A DNA stretch of 64,000 nucleotides from Nocardia sp. NBC_00403 (GCF_036046055.1 NZ_CP107939.1:558001-622000); one strand, 5' to 3'. Positions 52,047 through 61,068 are shown, counted from the first letter of the stretch. The notes: generated from the letters alone by a model not told the origin. Numbers and translations are program-made.

Positions 52047-53504
52047 TCACTCCACCGTGGCGTGCATCAGATAGACGTTGTAGTCACTCCAGGTCGAAAC
52101 ATTGAGGTACAGGTCCGAACCCGAGGACCACGGGTGGATGAAGCCGCCGTAGAGCTCCGGGTAGGCCCGCGCCGTCACCGTCGGCGTGCTCTCGGACCAC
52201 TCCCCCTGCGGTGAATCCGATTCGCGGATAACAACGGCCGCCTTCGCCGTCTCGAGATAGCTCATCTGCCAGATATTTCGTGCGGCGTCGAAGCGGACCG
52301 ACAACTCACCGGCCGGCGCATCGACAATCGGAGTGGCGGCGGCGAATCCACCGACCGGTGTCCACTGTCCGTCACGCCAATACTGATACGCGGTGGTGTT
52401 GAGGATCTGGTCCTTCGGCACCCTGGCCAGGCCGACCGCGCCGAGGCGGGTGTTGGGCGTGCCGAACACGTAGACGTGGTCGCCGTGCGGCACCATCGCA
52501 CTGACCTGGAAGTTCGCGAGGCCGAAGATGTTGTCCCAGCGCGCGTACGGGTCCTTGGTCCAGGTTTGGCCGTGATCGTCGGAGTAGGCGATGCCGCCGT
52601 AGTTGGTGAAGAAGGTGCCCGGGATGCTGTTCCAGGTGCGAATTGCCATGTAGCTCAGGTACTGCCGGTCACCGATGGCGAACCCGGAGGTCGGAATCGT
52701 GGTCACCTCGACATTGTCGAGCTTGCGACTGGACAGTACTTCGGCTGCGTGGCAACGATCGTCGGTCACCATCCGGTCGTAGGTCATGCCGTCGGAGAGA
52801 TCCCGATCGGTGCTGAAGGCCAGCACATTGCTGCGCCAGTCCGTGCCCATCCCGCCGGGCGGGTGGAACCCGCGCCCGACCGTGTCACCGAAGGCGGTCG
52901 CGATCTCCCCCGGTGCGCTCTCCCACATGATGCCGAGGTCGGTCCCGTCCACCTGCCACCGCTTGTCGGTGCGGTTGACCGAGTTCGCACCGGTCTGCTT
53001 GGCCACCTCGCGCACCGCACCGACTCGCGGCGCCCGCAGCTGCGGTGTTTGCGCGGCGGGTTCGGTCGGCGGATCGACCCGAGCGGGCCGCGGCTGCACG
53101 GACCCCGGTTGCGGTCCTGGTCCGGGAACCGCGAAGTGGAAAGGCTTGAGGCTCAACAGAATTTCCGGAATCCCGAGCCGACTGGCCAGACCGGGTGGCG
53201 GCACCGGCCCGTCGGTGAGATCCGGACACGGGTTGGTGCACGGATCGGCGGGCAGTTCCATCACGACCCGCTTGGGCGCAGGCTCCGGCAGTTGCGGCGG
53301 AAGCACAGTGACCACCGGATACGGAATCGGCACCTCGATCGTTTTCGGCACCAGCGGCTCATGGGTGGCCATCGGATCGCCCACGCACGGCCCGACTCCC
53401 ACCGCATTCACCTCGGGCACCGCCACAGCAGCCCGCTCAGCGCACACCAACACCCCCGCCGCCACCACGACAGCACCGAGTACAGCCACCAGTCGCCCAG
53501 CCAT
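52047..53504 (-). CDS. Exported DUF4185-domain protein
   Basis: 485 residues from ATG 53504 with GAGGGG 6 bases upstream; the open frame to 53594 is not needed. A signal peptide (LVAVLGAVVVAAGVLVCAER) is followed by a Pro-rich linker of about 130 residues (PPQLPEPAPKRVV, PQPGSVQPRPARVDPP). The C-terminal 300 residues form a beta-propeller-like DUF4185 domain: VDGTDLGIMWESAPGEIATA, FGDTVGRGFHPPGG, YSDDHGQTWTKD with Asp-box-like repeats. It is probably a cell-wall or secreted glycan-binding or sialidase-like protein; activity is unknown. Confidence 0.87.
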   Translation of the reverse strand: MAGRLVAVLGAVVVAAGVLVCAERAAVAVPEVNAVGVGPCVGDPMATHEPLVPKTIEVPIPYPVVTVLPPQLPEPAPKRVVMELPADPCTNPCPDLTDGPVPPPGLASRLGIPEILLSLKPFHFAVPGPGPQPGSVQPRPARVDPPTEPAAQTPQLRAPRVGAVREVAKQTGANSVNRTDKRWQVDGTDLGIMWESAPGEIATAFGDTVGRGFHPPGGMGTDWRSNVLAFSTDRDLSDGMTYDRMVTDDRCHAAEVLSSRKLDNVEVTTIPTSGFAIGDRQYLSYMAIRTWNSIPGTFFTNYGGIAYSDDHGQTWTKDPYARWDNIFGLANFQVSAMVPHGDHVYVFGTPNTRLGAVGLARVPKDQILNTTAYQYWRDGQWTPVGGFAAATPIVDAPAGELSVRFDAARNIWQMSYLETAKAAVVIRESDSPQGEWSESTPTVTARAYPELYGGFIHPWSSGSDLYLNVSTWSDYNVYLMHATVE

Positions 53505-53679
53505 AGCCACCCCTCGACATCCCTCGGAGTACCCGCCACCAGCGAACGACCATACCCGGCACACCCGATCGGACATGCGCGACTTTCCGATCACCGAAGG
53601 TATTTGCGCCAGGCAGCGCAGTTACCGATCCAGCACGGGACACGCGATGGTGAGTCCCGGCCGGATCGGCGACCGGGAC

Positions 53680-54627
53680 TCACCCGATGTGGACGATGCT
53701 CTTGCCTCGGGTCGCTCCGCCTGCCAGGTGGGCGATCGCGGTCTCGACGTCGGCGAGGGCGTATTCGGCGGTGATGTCGATGCGCACCGACCCGTCGGCG
53801 ACCAGGGTCATGGCGCGGGCGGCGCTGTCGGCCAACCGCTTCGGGTTGATCTGGCCGGCCAGGTTGCTGTTATAGGTCAGCAGCGACTGGCCTTGCATCA
53901 GCAGATCATTGGCCGACACCGTGACCGGTTCGAAGGTGGCGATGTTGCCGTAAACCACGATCCGGCCGTGCGGCGCCAACCGCGCCAGATTCGCGACGCG
54001 AGTTGCGCCGCCGATCGGATCGAGGATCGCATCGAACTTCTCCTCGCCCAGCGCATCGGGGAACTCTTCCCGCACGAACACCTCGTGGTAGCCGAGCTGG
54101 CGCGCGTAATCGACCTGTCCCGCATTGCCGACCACCCCGACGATCCGCTCCGCACCCGCGAGCGCGGCGAACTGCCCGGCCAGCGAGCCGACACCACCGG
54201 CGGCGGCATGGATCAGGACACTGTCCCCGGCCCGCACCCCGGCAACCGAGTTGATCAGGTCGTAGGCGGTCGGCACGACCCACCCGAACCCCGCGGCATC
54301 GCGCAGGCCGACCCCGGCGGCGTTGATCGCCAGCACGGCCGGCGCGATCACCACCTCGGCGTAACCGCCCCCGCCGATCAGCGCGATCACCTGCTCGCCG
54401 ATCCGCGTCTCGTCCACGCCGTCGCCGACCGCGACGATCAAACCAGCCGCTTCGAAGCCCGGCACGAACGGGCGCGGGATCGGGAAATGCCCCGCACGTA
54501 CCAGCACGTCACCGTACTGCACCCCCGCGTAGGCGACCTGGATCGCGACCTCGCCCGGCCCGGGCACCGGCTCAGCCACCTCGGTTATGCGGAATTGGTC
54601 ATCGGTGCCCAGAACAACAGCCTTCAT
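53680..54627 (-). CDS. Quinone oxidoreductase-like (zinc-free MDR) protein
   Basis: 315 residues from ATG 54627 (AAGG 9 bases upstream). GroES-like N-terminal domain (VPGPGEVAIQVAYAGVQYGD, FVPGFEAAGLIVAVGDGV) and a Rossmann domain with AAAGGVGSLAGQFAALAG. The residues that bind catalytic zinc in alcohol dehydrogenases are absent, which points to the zeta-crystallin/QOR branch that reduces quinones or enones with NADPH. Divergent from a MarR regulator with an inverted-repeat operator between. Confidence 0.9.
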   Translation of the reverse strand: MKAVVLGTDDQFRITEVAEPVPGPGEVAIQVAYAGVQYGDVLVRAGHFPIPRPFVPGFEAAGLIVAVGDGVDETRIGEQVIALIGGGGYAEVVIAPAVLAINAAGVGLRDAAGFGWVVPTAYDLINSVAGVRAGDSVLIHAAAGGVGSLAGQFAALAGAERIVGVVGNAGQVDYARQLGYHEVFVREEFPDALGEEKFDAILDPIGGATRVANLARLAPHGRIVVYGNIATFEPVTVSANDLLMQGQSLLTYNSNLAGQINPKRLADSAARAMTLVADGSVRIDITAEYALADVETAIAHLAGGATRGKSIVHIG

Positions 54628-54648
54628 CACATTCAACCTTCTGTGTCA

Positions 54649-54696
54649 ACTCAGTATCCTGATACTCAGAACTAAAGCATTATCAGGTAACTGAGT
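54649..54696. promoter_or_regulatory. Inverted pair of operators between QOR and marR
   Basis: ACTCAGTATCCTGATA (54649-54664) and TATCAGGTAACTGAGT (54681-54696) are reverse complements at 14 of 16 positions, with a 16-base spacer; the left half also holds the perfect palindrome AGTATC CT GATACT. It sits in an A/T-rich intergenic gap of 88 bases. Confidence 0.7.
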
Positions 54697-54715
54697 CAAC
54701 TTAGGGAGTTGTGAC

Positions 54716-55171
54716 ATGGTGGACGTGCCCGTCGGGGAATACGTGTGCACCCGGATCCGTCGCGCCGAGCAGGCGCTGATGGCGCACCACGAAGCGGTGC
54801 TGCGCGGCTACGGGCTGACCATGACCCAGTACACGGTGCTACTGACCCTGTCCCGGGAGGACAGCATGTCCGGCGCCCAGCTGGCCCGCGCGTGCGGAGT
54901 CACCCAGCAGAGCATGGCCACCGTGTTGACCGGGATGCAGAACAAGGGGGTCATCGATCGCAAACCGTCTCCCCTGCATGCGAAAGTCATGATCGCCAGT
55001 CTCACCCCGGCCGGCCTCGACCTGCTCGATCACGCCTATCAGGAAGTCATCGTGCTCGAACGCGCTCTGACCGACCGATTCACCTCCGACGAGCACAAGC
55101 TGTTGTGCGAATTCCTCGACCGCGCCACCGCCGCCCTCATCGAGCAGACACCCACCGCCCACACCAACTGA
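54716..55171 (+). CDS. MarR-family transcriptional regulator
   Basis: 151 residues; AGGGAG 7 bases before ATG 54716. The winged helix is MSGAQLARACGVTQQSMATV with LTGMQNKGVIDRK, and the wing has PSPLHAKVMIASLTPAG. It is of the MarR/OhrR size class, but there is no conserved N-terminal Cys of the OhrR type. Divergent from the quinone oxidoreductase, its likely target, with the double operator in between. Confidence 0.9.
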   Translation: MVDVPVGEYVCTRIRRAEQALMAHHEAVLRGYGLTMTQYTVLLTLSREDSMSGAQLARACGVTQQSMATVLTGMQNKGVIDRKPSPLHAKVMIASLTPAGLDLLDHAYQEVIVLERALTDRFTSDEHKLLCEFLDRATAALIEQTPTAHTN

Positions 55172-55313
55172 CAATCCCACCCGCCACGGACCGGTGGGGA
55201 AATCCGCTGTCCGCCAGCGTGTGAGAACTCCTGGCCCCGCAGACCTACCCGGCCACTGACGCCCCGACCGAATAATCAGGCGCAGACACCGGGTTCGGCG
55301 CAGGATGGAAGGC

Positions 55314-55649
55314 GTGAACATCTCACTGAACCACCGCCACGGGCTCGCCACATTCGGCGTTGCCTGTCTGCTGGCGGCCGGGTCGGCGCTCATGCCGACC
55401 GCCGCTGCCGATCCACCGCAGGCCGCCGCCATATCCGGGCCGCAAGATTCGCATCCGATACCGAGCTATCGGCCGGGGCCGAAAGGGAACAATGTGCCGC
55501 CGCCGAAGGAGCCGGCGCCGGAGCACCCCTGGTACTACGCGAACTGCGATCAGGCACGGGCCGAGGGCAGGCTGCCGTTGTATCGGGGGATGCCGGGGTA
55601 TGCGCCGTATCTCGACCCGGATGGCGACGGGGTCGCCTGCGACTACTGA
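55314..55649 (+). CDS. Secreted excalibur-domain protein
   Basis: 111 residues from GTG 55314 (AGGA 8 bases upstream). Signal peptide (LATFGVACLLAAGSALMPTA), a Pro-rich spacer (YRPGPKGNNVPPPKEPAP), then a C-terminal excalibur domain: YYANCDQARAEGRLPLYRG and PYLDPDGDGVACDY, with the D-x-D-x-D-G-x-x-C calcium-binding loop and two Cys residues. Excalibur domains occur on extracellular proteins and nucleases. The last seven bases overlap the convergent EmbR-like gene. Confidence 0.9.
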   Translation: MNISLNHRHGLATFGVACLLAAGSALMPTAAADPPQAAAISGPQDSHPIPSYRPGPKGNNVPPPKEPAPEHPWYYANCDQARAEGRLPLYRGMPGYAPYLDPDGDGVACDY

Positions 55650-56761
55650 ACGGCCTGGAAGACCAGGAGGGTGGTGCCGATTCGGATGATGTCGGCATCG
55701 GCCAGCAGGGCGCCGGTCTCGATCGGCTCGTCGTTGACGAAGACGCCGTTGGCCGAATGCAGGTCCTTGATCAGCAGGCCGGCCCGGCTCGGCATGATGT
55801 GCGCGTGGTAGCGGCTGGCCTTGGGGTCCTCGAGCACCAGGTCGTTGTCGGTCATCCGGCCGATCCGCAAACCGCCGTGGCCGATCACGAGCGCCCGGCC
55901 GTCGGCCATCCGCAGCTGGCCGCTGCGCACCGCACGCGGCATCTCGGTGACCGTCTCGGTCATCGCCGCGGCCATTCGCTCCGTGCGCTTGAGTTCGGCC
56001 GTGCTGAGCGGTTCCTGACGCAACACCCGCTGCTCGAGATCGACCACCATCGGGCCGGGATCGATACCGAGCTCCTCGGCCAGCACCGCGCGCACCCGGC
56101 GGCAGGCGTCGAGCGCGTCGGCCTGCCGACCGGACAGGTATAGCGCGGTGATCAACTGCCCCCACAGCGGCTCCCGCAACGGATGCTCCGTCGTCATGGC
56201 AACCAGCTCACCGATCACCGAAGAAGCACGTCCACAGGCGATTTCGGCATCGATGCGTGCCGCGGCGGCCTGCAGCCGCTCCTCGTCCATCGCGGTGGCG
56301 AAACCGTCGGCGAACTGCAGCCCGGCCAGATCGGCCAGCGCGCGACCACTCCACTCACGCAGCGCGGTGCCGAACAACTGCGCGGCGCCGGTGTGATCGC
56401 CGACCTCCGCACAGCGTGCACCCGCATCCCGTGCCGCCTCGAAACGGCCGAGATCGCAAGCCTCCTCGGCGATTTCGAGGCGATAGCCCGATGATTCGGT
56501 GCGTAACACCGTGGCCGGATCCACACCCGAATTACGCAGTGCCTTACGGATATTCGAGACGAACACCTGCAGGCTCGCGGCGTAGGAATCGGGCGGATCC
56601 TCGTTCCACACCATGTCGGCCAACGCGGCAGAGGCCACCGCGCGCCGCCGATTCACAGTGAGCGCGGCAAGCAGCGCCCGCGGCTTGGGCCCGCCGACTG
56701 CCACCGGCTCACCACCGACGAGCAGCCGAACGGGCCCGAGCACACGCACATCAAGACTCAT
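55643..56761 (-). CDS. EmbR-like transcriptional regulator (SARP-type DNA-binding, BTAD, FHA)
   Basis: 372 residues. Domain order: an OmpR/SARP winged helix (residues 1-95, LLAALTVNRRRAVASAALAD and VFVSNIRKALRNSG), the bacterial transcriptional activation domain (about 100-245), and a C-terminal FHA domain (about 285-360) with GGLRIGRMTDNDLVL, KASRYHAHI and LHSANGVFVND, which binds phosphothreonine. M. tuberculosis EmbR has this layout and answers to the kinase PknH to control embCAB. No kinase or emb gene is next to it here, so its targets are unknown. ATG 56761. Confidence 0.92.
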   Translation of the reverse strand: MSLDVRVLGPVRLLVGGEPVAVGGPKPRALLAALTVNRRRAVASAALADMVWNEDPPDSYAASLQVFVSNIRKALRNSGVDPATVLRTESSGYRLEIAEEACDLGRFEAARDAGARCAEVGDHTGAAQLFGTALREWSGRALADLAGLQFADGFATAMDEERLQAAAARIDAEIACGRASSVIGELVAMTTEHPLREPLWGQLITALYLSGRQADALDACRRVRAVLAEELGIDPGPMVVDLEQRVLRQEPLSTAELKRTERMAAAMTETVTEMPRAVRSGQLRMADGRALVIGHGGLRIGRMTDNDLVLEDPKASRYHAHIMPSRAGLLIKDLHSANGVFVNDEPIETGALLADADIIRIGTTLLVFQAVQ

Positions 56762-56791
56762 GAGCTGGGAGCCCCCGGGGGGTCGAGCGGG

Positions 56792-57826
56792 TCAGGCGCT
56801 GATCGACCGTCCCGCGGACTTCAGATCATTGCACGCCTCGAGAACGCGCGCCGCCATGGCGGACTCGGCCTTCTTCAGGTAGCTGCGCGGGTCGTAGACC
56901 TTTTTGTTGCCGACCTCGCCGTCGATCTTGAGCACACCGTCGTAGTTGGCGAACATGTGACCGGCGACCGGACGGGTGAAGGCGTACTGGGTGTCGGTGT
57001 CGACGTTCATCTTGACGACGCCGTACCGCAGCGAGTCGTCGATCTCCGACTTCAGCGAGCCCGATCCGCCGTGGAAGACGAAGTCGAAGGGCTGCGCGTC
57101 GGCGGCGAGACCGAGCTTGGCGGCGGCCACCCGCTGGCCCTCGGCCAGCACCTCGGGCTTGAGCACCACGTTGCCCGGCTTGTAGACACCGTGCACATTG
57201 CCGAAGGTCGCGGCGAGCAGGTACTTGCCGTTCTCGCCTGCGCCGAGCGCGTCGATGGTCTTCTGGAAGTCCTCGGGCGAGGTGTAGAGCTTGTCGTTGA
57301 TCTCGGCCTCGACACCGTCTTCTTCGCCGCCGACGACGCCGATCTCCGCCTCGAGGATGATGTTCGCCTGGGCGCACGCCTTGAGCAGCTCCTTGGCGAT
57401 CTCCAGGTTCTCGTCGATCGGGATCGCGGAGCCGTCCCACATGTGCGACTGGAACAGCGGGTTCTGCCCCGCGTTCACCCGCTCCTGGGAGATGGCGATC
57501 AGCGGGCGCACGAAGGTGTCCAGCTTGTCCTTGGGGCAGTGGTCGGTGTGCAGCGCGATGGTCACGTCGTAGCGCGCAGCGATCACGTGCGCGAACTCGG
57601 CCAGCGCGACCGCGCCGACGACCATGTCCTTGACACCCTGGCCGGAGGCGAATTCCGCACCACCGGTGGAGAACTGGATGATGCCGTCACTACCCGCGTC
57701 GGCGAAGCCCTTGATGGCCGCGTTGACGGTCTCGGAGGAGGTGCAGTTGATGGCAGGGAAGGCAAAGGAGTTCGCTTTGGCCCTACCGAGCATCTCGGCG
57801 TAGACCTCCGGAGTCGCGATGGGCAC
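56792..57826 (-). CDS. fba: Class II fructose-bisphosphate aldolase
   Basis: 344 residues from GTG 57826, exactly the length and start (MPIATPEVYAEML) of the M. tuberculosis enzyme; GGAGG lies 8 bases upstream, whereas an earlier in-frame start at 57853 would precede it. Zinc ligands are in LHTDHCPKDK, EAEIGVVGGEEDGVE and the two late His segments (FGNVHGVYKPG, FVFHGGSGS). It splits fructose 1,6-bisphosphate into two triose phosphates in glycolysis and runs in reverse in gluconeogenesis. A duplicated palindromic element lies 120 bases upstream. Confidence 0.97.
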   Translation of the reverse strand: MPIATPEVYAEMLGRAKANSFAFPAINCTSSETVNAAIKGFADAGSDGIIQFSTGGAEFASGQGVKDMVVGAVALAEFAHVIAARYDVTIALHTDHCPKDKLDTFVRPLIAISQERVNAGQNPLFQSHMWDGSAIPIDENLEIAKELLKACAQANIILEAEIGVVGGEEDGVEAEINDKLYTSPEDFQKTIDALGAGENGKYLLAATFGNVHGVYKPGNVVLKPEVLAEGQRVAAAKLGLAADAQPFDFVFHGGSGSLKSEIDDSLRYGVVKMNVDTDTQYAFTRPVAGHMFANYDGVLKIDGEVGNKKVYDPRSYLKKAESAMAARVLEACNDLKSAGRSISA

Positions 57827-57948
57827 TGTGAAGACCTCCGTGTTGTGCGGCAATAGACAATTCTGTCAGGCCACAGCGTAGGCCAGCGACGTTTCGCGCT
57901 GTTTCACGGGCAAGACAATGCGTCCCGAGGGCCCATTCCCGGCCCACA

Positions 57949-58257
57949 ACCACGGAGCGAGTCTTACGAGCGACCGTTCGCGGCCCGTCTCGCGGCCGAG
58001 TGGCCGAAGTGCATGCGCCGCAGGCGCGAGTCTCGGCCGCTCGGCCGCGAGACCAAGGGGGCCGCGAACACGCAGCGCCGCAGGTGCTGCAGATTCGATC
58101 CCCACCACCACGGAGCGAGTCTTACGAGCGACCGTTCGCGGCCCGTCTCGCGGCCGAGTGGCCGAAGTGCATGCGCCGCAGGCGCGAGTCTCGGCCGCTC
58201 GGCCGCGAGACCAAGGGGGCCGCGAACACGCAGCGCCGCAGGTGCTGCAGATTCGAT
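57949..58257. repeat. Perfect 151-bp tandem duplication carrying large stem-loops
   Basis: 57949-58099 and 58107-58257 are identical (period 158, 7-base spacer). Within each copy a nested hairpin can form: outer arms TTCGCGGCCC and GGGCCGCGAA (57977-57986, 58059-58068), and inner 21-base arms 57987-58007 and 58033-58053 paired at 20 of 21 positions. The loop itself contains GCGCC GCA GGCGC. A second small hairpin with AGCGCC GCA GGTGCT arms follows. It occupies the divergent gap between fba and dedA. Confidence 0.95.
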
Positions 58258-58284
58258 ACAGCATTCTCAGTTGAACCCGGTACT

Positions 58285-58338
58285 GTGGGCCGCGTAATTG
58301 CGCTGGCAGCTACCGACGCGGTGACACAACCCGCGTGA
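58285..58338 (+). other. Short ORF duplicating the start of dedA, leader peptide or remnant
   Basis: GTG 58285 opens a 17-codon frame containing RVIALAATDAVTQPA before TGA 58336-58338. The real DedA start 92 bases later reads VILLAATESVSN after the same GGCCGCGT lead. The DNA is about 70% alike over 40 bases. It is either a decayed partial duplication of the dedA 5' end or a small leader peptide. Confidence 0.45.
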
Positions 58339-58379
58339 CGATTAGCAAGTTGGCCAGCCGTACCCGGACAGGAGGCCGC

Positions 58380-59093
58380 GTGATTCTGCTCGCAGCGACA
58401 GAATCGGTAAGCAATGTTGCGCTGACCCAGCTGTTGGATCCGATGCATTTGCTCACCGATACGTGGCTGAAGAACGCGGTTCTTCCAGCAATTCTGGTCA
58501 TCGTCTTCATCGAGACCGGGCTGCTGTTCCCGATCCTGCCCGGCGATTCGCTGCTGTTCACCGGCGGTCTGCTCGCCGCGCAGACACCGAATCCGGTATC
58601 GATCTGGGTCCTGGTGCCCGCCGTTGCGATCACCGCGTTTGCGGGTGATCAGTGCGCGTACTGGATAGGCCGGGCCATCGGTCCCGCGCTGTTCCAGAAG
58701 GAAGACAGCCGGTTCTTCAAGAAGCATTACGTCACGCAGACGCATGAATTCTTCGAGAAGCACGGGCCCAAGACGATCATCCTGGCGCGGTTCGTGCCGA
58801 TCGTTCGTACTTTCATGCCGGTGCTGGCGGGCGTTTCCAAGATGGACTACCGCAAGTACGTCGCCTTCGACATCGTCGGCGCCATCCTGTGGGGCGGCGG
58901 CGTAACGGTGCTCGGCTACTTCCTGGGCAATGTCGGCGTCATCAAGGACCACGTCGAGGCGATCTTCCTGCTCATCGTGCTGATCTCGGTGCTGCCCGGC
59001 ATCTTCGCGGTGGCGAAGCGACTGCTGAACAAGGACGAGGCGCCCCGGCCCGACACCGAGTTGGCTGCCTCGGCGAACGAGCCAACCCACTGA
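58380..59093 (+). CDS. DedA-family membrane protein (first of two)
   Basis: 237 residues from GTG 58380, with AGGAGG at 58370-58375; the frame is open to 58335. Features of the DedA/SNARE-associated family: ETGLLFPILPGDSLLFTGG, the amphipathic GDQCAYWIGRAIG, the conserved RFVPIVRTFMPVLAGVSKM loop, and late helices AILWGGGVTVLGYFLG and FLLIVLISVLPGIFAV. DedA proteins act as phospholipid (for example undecaprenyl phosphate) flippases or proton-linked transporters. It is followed after 4 bases by a second, divergent paralogue. Position matches Rv0364. Confidence 0.93.
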   Translation: MILLAATESVSNVALTQLLDPMHLLTDTWLKNAVLPAILVIVFIETGLLFPILPGDSLLFTGGLLAAQTPNPVSIWVLVPAVAITAFAGDQCAYWIGRAIGPALFQKEDSRFFKKHYVTQTHEFFEKHGPKTIILARFVPIVRTFMPVLAGVSKMDYRKYVAFDIVGAILWGGGVTVLGYFLGNVGVIKDHVEAIFLLIVLISVLPGIFAVAKRLLNKDEAPRPDTELAASANEPTH

Positions 59094-59097
59094 GCCG

Positions 59098-59796
59098 GTG
59101 TCCATTGCACCGTTGCCCCTAGCAGTGGGCAATTTCGATCCGCTGACCTCGGCGGGCCCCGCGCTCGTCTGGACGGTGGTGCTGACCTTCGTTTTCATCG
59201 AGTGCGCGGTGATCATCGGGCTGTTCCTGCCCGGCGACTCGATGCTGATCACCGCGGGCATCGTGATGGCGGGGCACGCCACCGGCGAGACCCAGGTGTG
59301 GGCGCTCTCGGTGGGCACCATGCTCGCCGCCATCGCGGGCAACCAGGTGGGTTATGTCATCGGGCACCGCACCGGCCACCATTTGGTCGCGCGGAAGAAC
59401 GGCAGGTACATCAACACCCGCAATCTGCAACGGGTCACCGAGTTGTTGCAGAAGCACGGGTTCCTCGCGGTGCTGATCGCCCGCTGGATTCCGTGGGTCC
59501 GCACGCTGTGCCCGATGGTCGCGGGCGCGGCCGGGATGAACCACCGCAAATACACCGCGGCGAGCACGGTCGGCGCGATCATCTGGGCACCGGTACTGCT
59601 GCTCATCGGCTATTACGCGGGCAGTTTCCTGGAGCGGGTGCCGTGGTTGATGCCCGGCGTCATCGGCACGCTCGTGGTCGGATTGATCATCGGGACGGTG
59701 CTCGGTATCCGGCACTACCGGCAGGAAATGCGCAAGCCCGCCGAGGACTTCGATCTCGAATCCGCTCCCGCGGGCATGCTCGAGTCCGAGGGCTGA
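59098..59796 (+). CDS. DedA-family membrane protein (second, tandem paralogue)
   Basis: 232 residues from GTG 59098. Same family landmarks as its neighbour: IECAVIIGLFLPGDSMLITA, NQVGYVIGHRTGHHLVARKN, the loop RWIPWVRTLCPMVAGAAGMN, and helices AIIWAPVLLLIGYYAG and IGTLVVGLIIGTVLG. It shares only moderate similarity with the first copy, so the duplication is old. Four bases after the upstream stop imply co-translation. Two tandem DedA proteins in one operon suggest a paired or specialised role. Confidence 0.92.
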   Translation: MSIAPLPLAVGNFDPLTSAGPALVWTVVLTFVFIECAVIIGLFLPGDSMLITAGIVMAGHATGETQVWALSVGTMLAAIAGNQVGYVIGHRTGHHLVARKNGRYINTRNLQRVTELLQKHGFLAVLIARWIPWVRTLCPMVAGAAGMNHRKYTAASTVGAIIWAPVLLLIGYYAGSFLERVPWLMPGVIGTLVVGLIIGTVLGIRHYRQEMRKPAEDFDLESAPAGMLESEG

Positions 59797-59847
59797 GCCC
59801 CGATCCGAGCAGTCCTGCGCCGGCCGAGCCGCAGACAAGGCAGCCGT

Positions 59848-61023
59848 CTAGAGCCCGGCAGCGCTGACCTGGTAGGCGGCCTCCATCAACAACCATCCCG
59901 ATAGCTGCACCGACAAATCCCGCTCGGGGACCCGCGACGAGGTCACCGAACCACCCGCGGTGAAATGCCCGGCACCGGAGCTGCCACCAGGCAACTGGGC
60001 CGGTTTGCTCCAGTCGTGACCGAACAGCGGCTCCCCCTCGACATCGAGCCGGTTCGCCCAGGCCGCGGCGGCCGAGGCCCGCACGATCGCGGCCGCGTCA
60101 CGCCGGGCGGCGACCTGCTCGCGATCGTCACCGGGCAACATCAGCGCGACCACCGCGAGGTAGCGGGCCAGAATCCCGTTGAACAGCCCGCCGTCACCGC
60201 CACCACCACCGTTGATCACACCGCGGGTGGTCAGGTGCTCCTCGACCGCGGTGAGCAGCCGGTGCACGCGTTCGGCGTGCCTCGGCTCGCCGGTGTGCAC
60301 CGCAAGCTCGGTCTCCAAACCGAGCACCACGCCCTGGCAATAGCTGAACACCGGGCGCTCGATTTCGCCGGAGGGCAAATGGATTCCGTCGAGGATCAGG
60401 CCGGTCTCCGGATCGCGCAGCATCTCGTCGAGCCAGTCGGCCATCTCCTGGGCCCGCGCGTGCCTGCCCAGGCGCAGCAGCGCGATACCCGCAGGGCCGT
60501 TGGCCGGTGCGTTGAAGTAGTCCGATCGCTTGCGCCACGGGATGCCGCCGCCGCGGGCCGGATCCCACGCGCCGTACAGCTCCTTCTCCAGCGCCACGAG
60601 TGCGCGGCGCGTCTCGGTGATGCCCTGGGTGCGCTCGGCGCGTTCCAGCGCGATGGCGAGCCAGGCCATGTCGTCGTAATAGCTATTGGTCCAGCCGGTG
60701 ATGTTACGGATGCGGTGGGAGCGCGTGATCGCACCGATACGTTGACGGCGGGCCGGGGTCGGCACCCGGTTGGCCGCGTCCGTCGCGCAGTCGATCAGAT
60801 GCGCCTGCCACCAGTAGTGCCAGGAGGCGAAGGTGCGCTCGCGCATGGTCGCAGGCCAGCCGACCACGCCCAATTCCGTTCCGGGACAAGCCCACAGTGC
60901 GCGCAAGTGCCGGGAGACAATCGCGGACTCCGCCATGTCGGCGCGCTCCGACCACACCGCGGGCGTCGGCGCCGCTCTATCCCCACCCGTGCCCTGCCCG
61001 GTATGCGGGCTCCGCGATGTCAT
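59848..61023 (-). CDS. Glycoside hydrolase family 76 protein (endo-alpha-1,6-mannanase type)
   Basis: 391 residues with the GH76 (alpha/alpha)6 barrel layout. The catalytic Asp pair is in SYYDDMAWLAIALERAE (Asp117 and Asp118), and GIPWRKRSDYFNAPANGPAG and PVFSYCQGVVLGLETELAVH are further conserved blocks. GH76 enzymes hydrolyse alpha-1,6-mannan; in mycolata the likely targets are mannose-containing cell-envelope glycans. No signal peptide was seen, so the protein may act inside the cell. Matches Rv0365c in position. ATG 61023. Confidence 0.9.
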   Translation of the reverse strand: MTSRSPHTGQGTGGDRAAPTPAVWSERADMAESAIVSRHLRALWACPGTELGVVGWPATMRERTFASWHYWWQAHLIDCATDAANRVPTPARRQRIGAITRSHRIRNITGWTNSYYDDMAWLAIALERAERTQGITETRRALVALEKELYGAWDPARGGGIPWRKRSDYFNAPANGPAGIALLRLGRHARAQEMADWLDEMLRDPETGLILDGIHLPSGEIERPVFSYCQGVVLGLETELAVHTGEPRHAERVHRLLTAVEEHLTTRGVINGGGGGDGGLFNGILARYLAVVALMLPGDDREQVAARRDAAAIVRASAAAAWANRLDVEGEPLFGHDWSKPAQLPGGSSGAGHFTAGGSVTSSRVPERDLSVQLSGWLLMEAAYQVSAAGL

Positions 61024-61068
61024 AGATCAATGGTGCCAGTTGGACGCCGGTTTTTACGCCTGTTTTCG

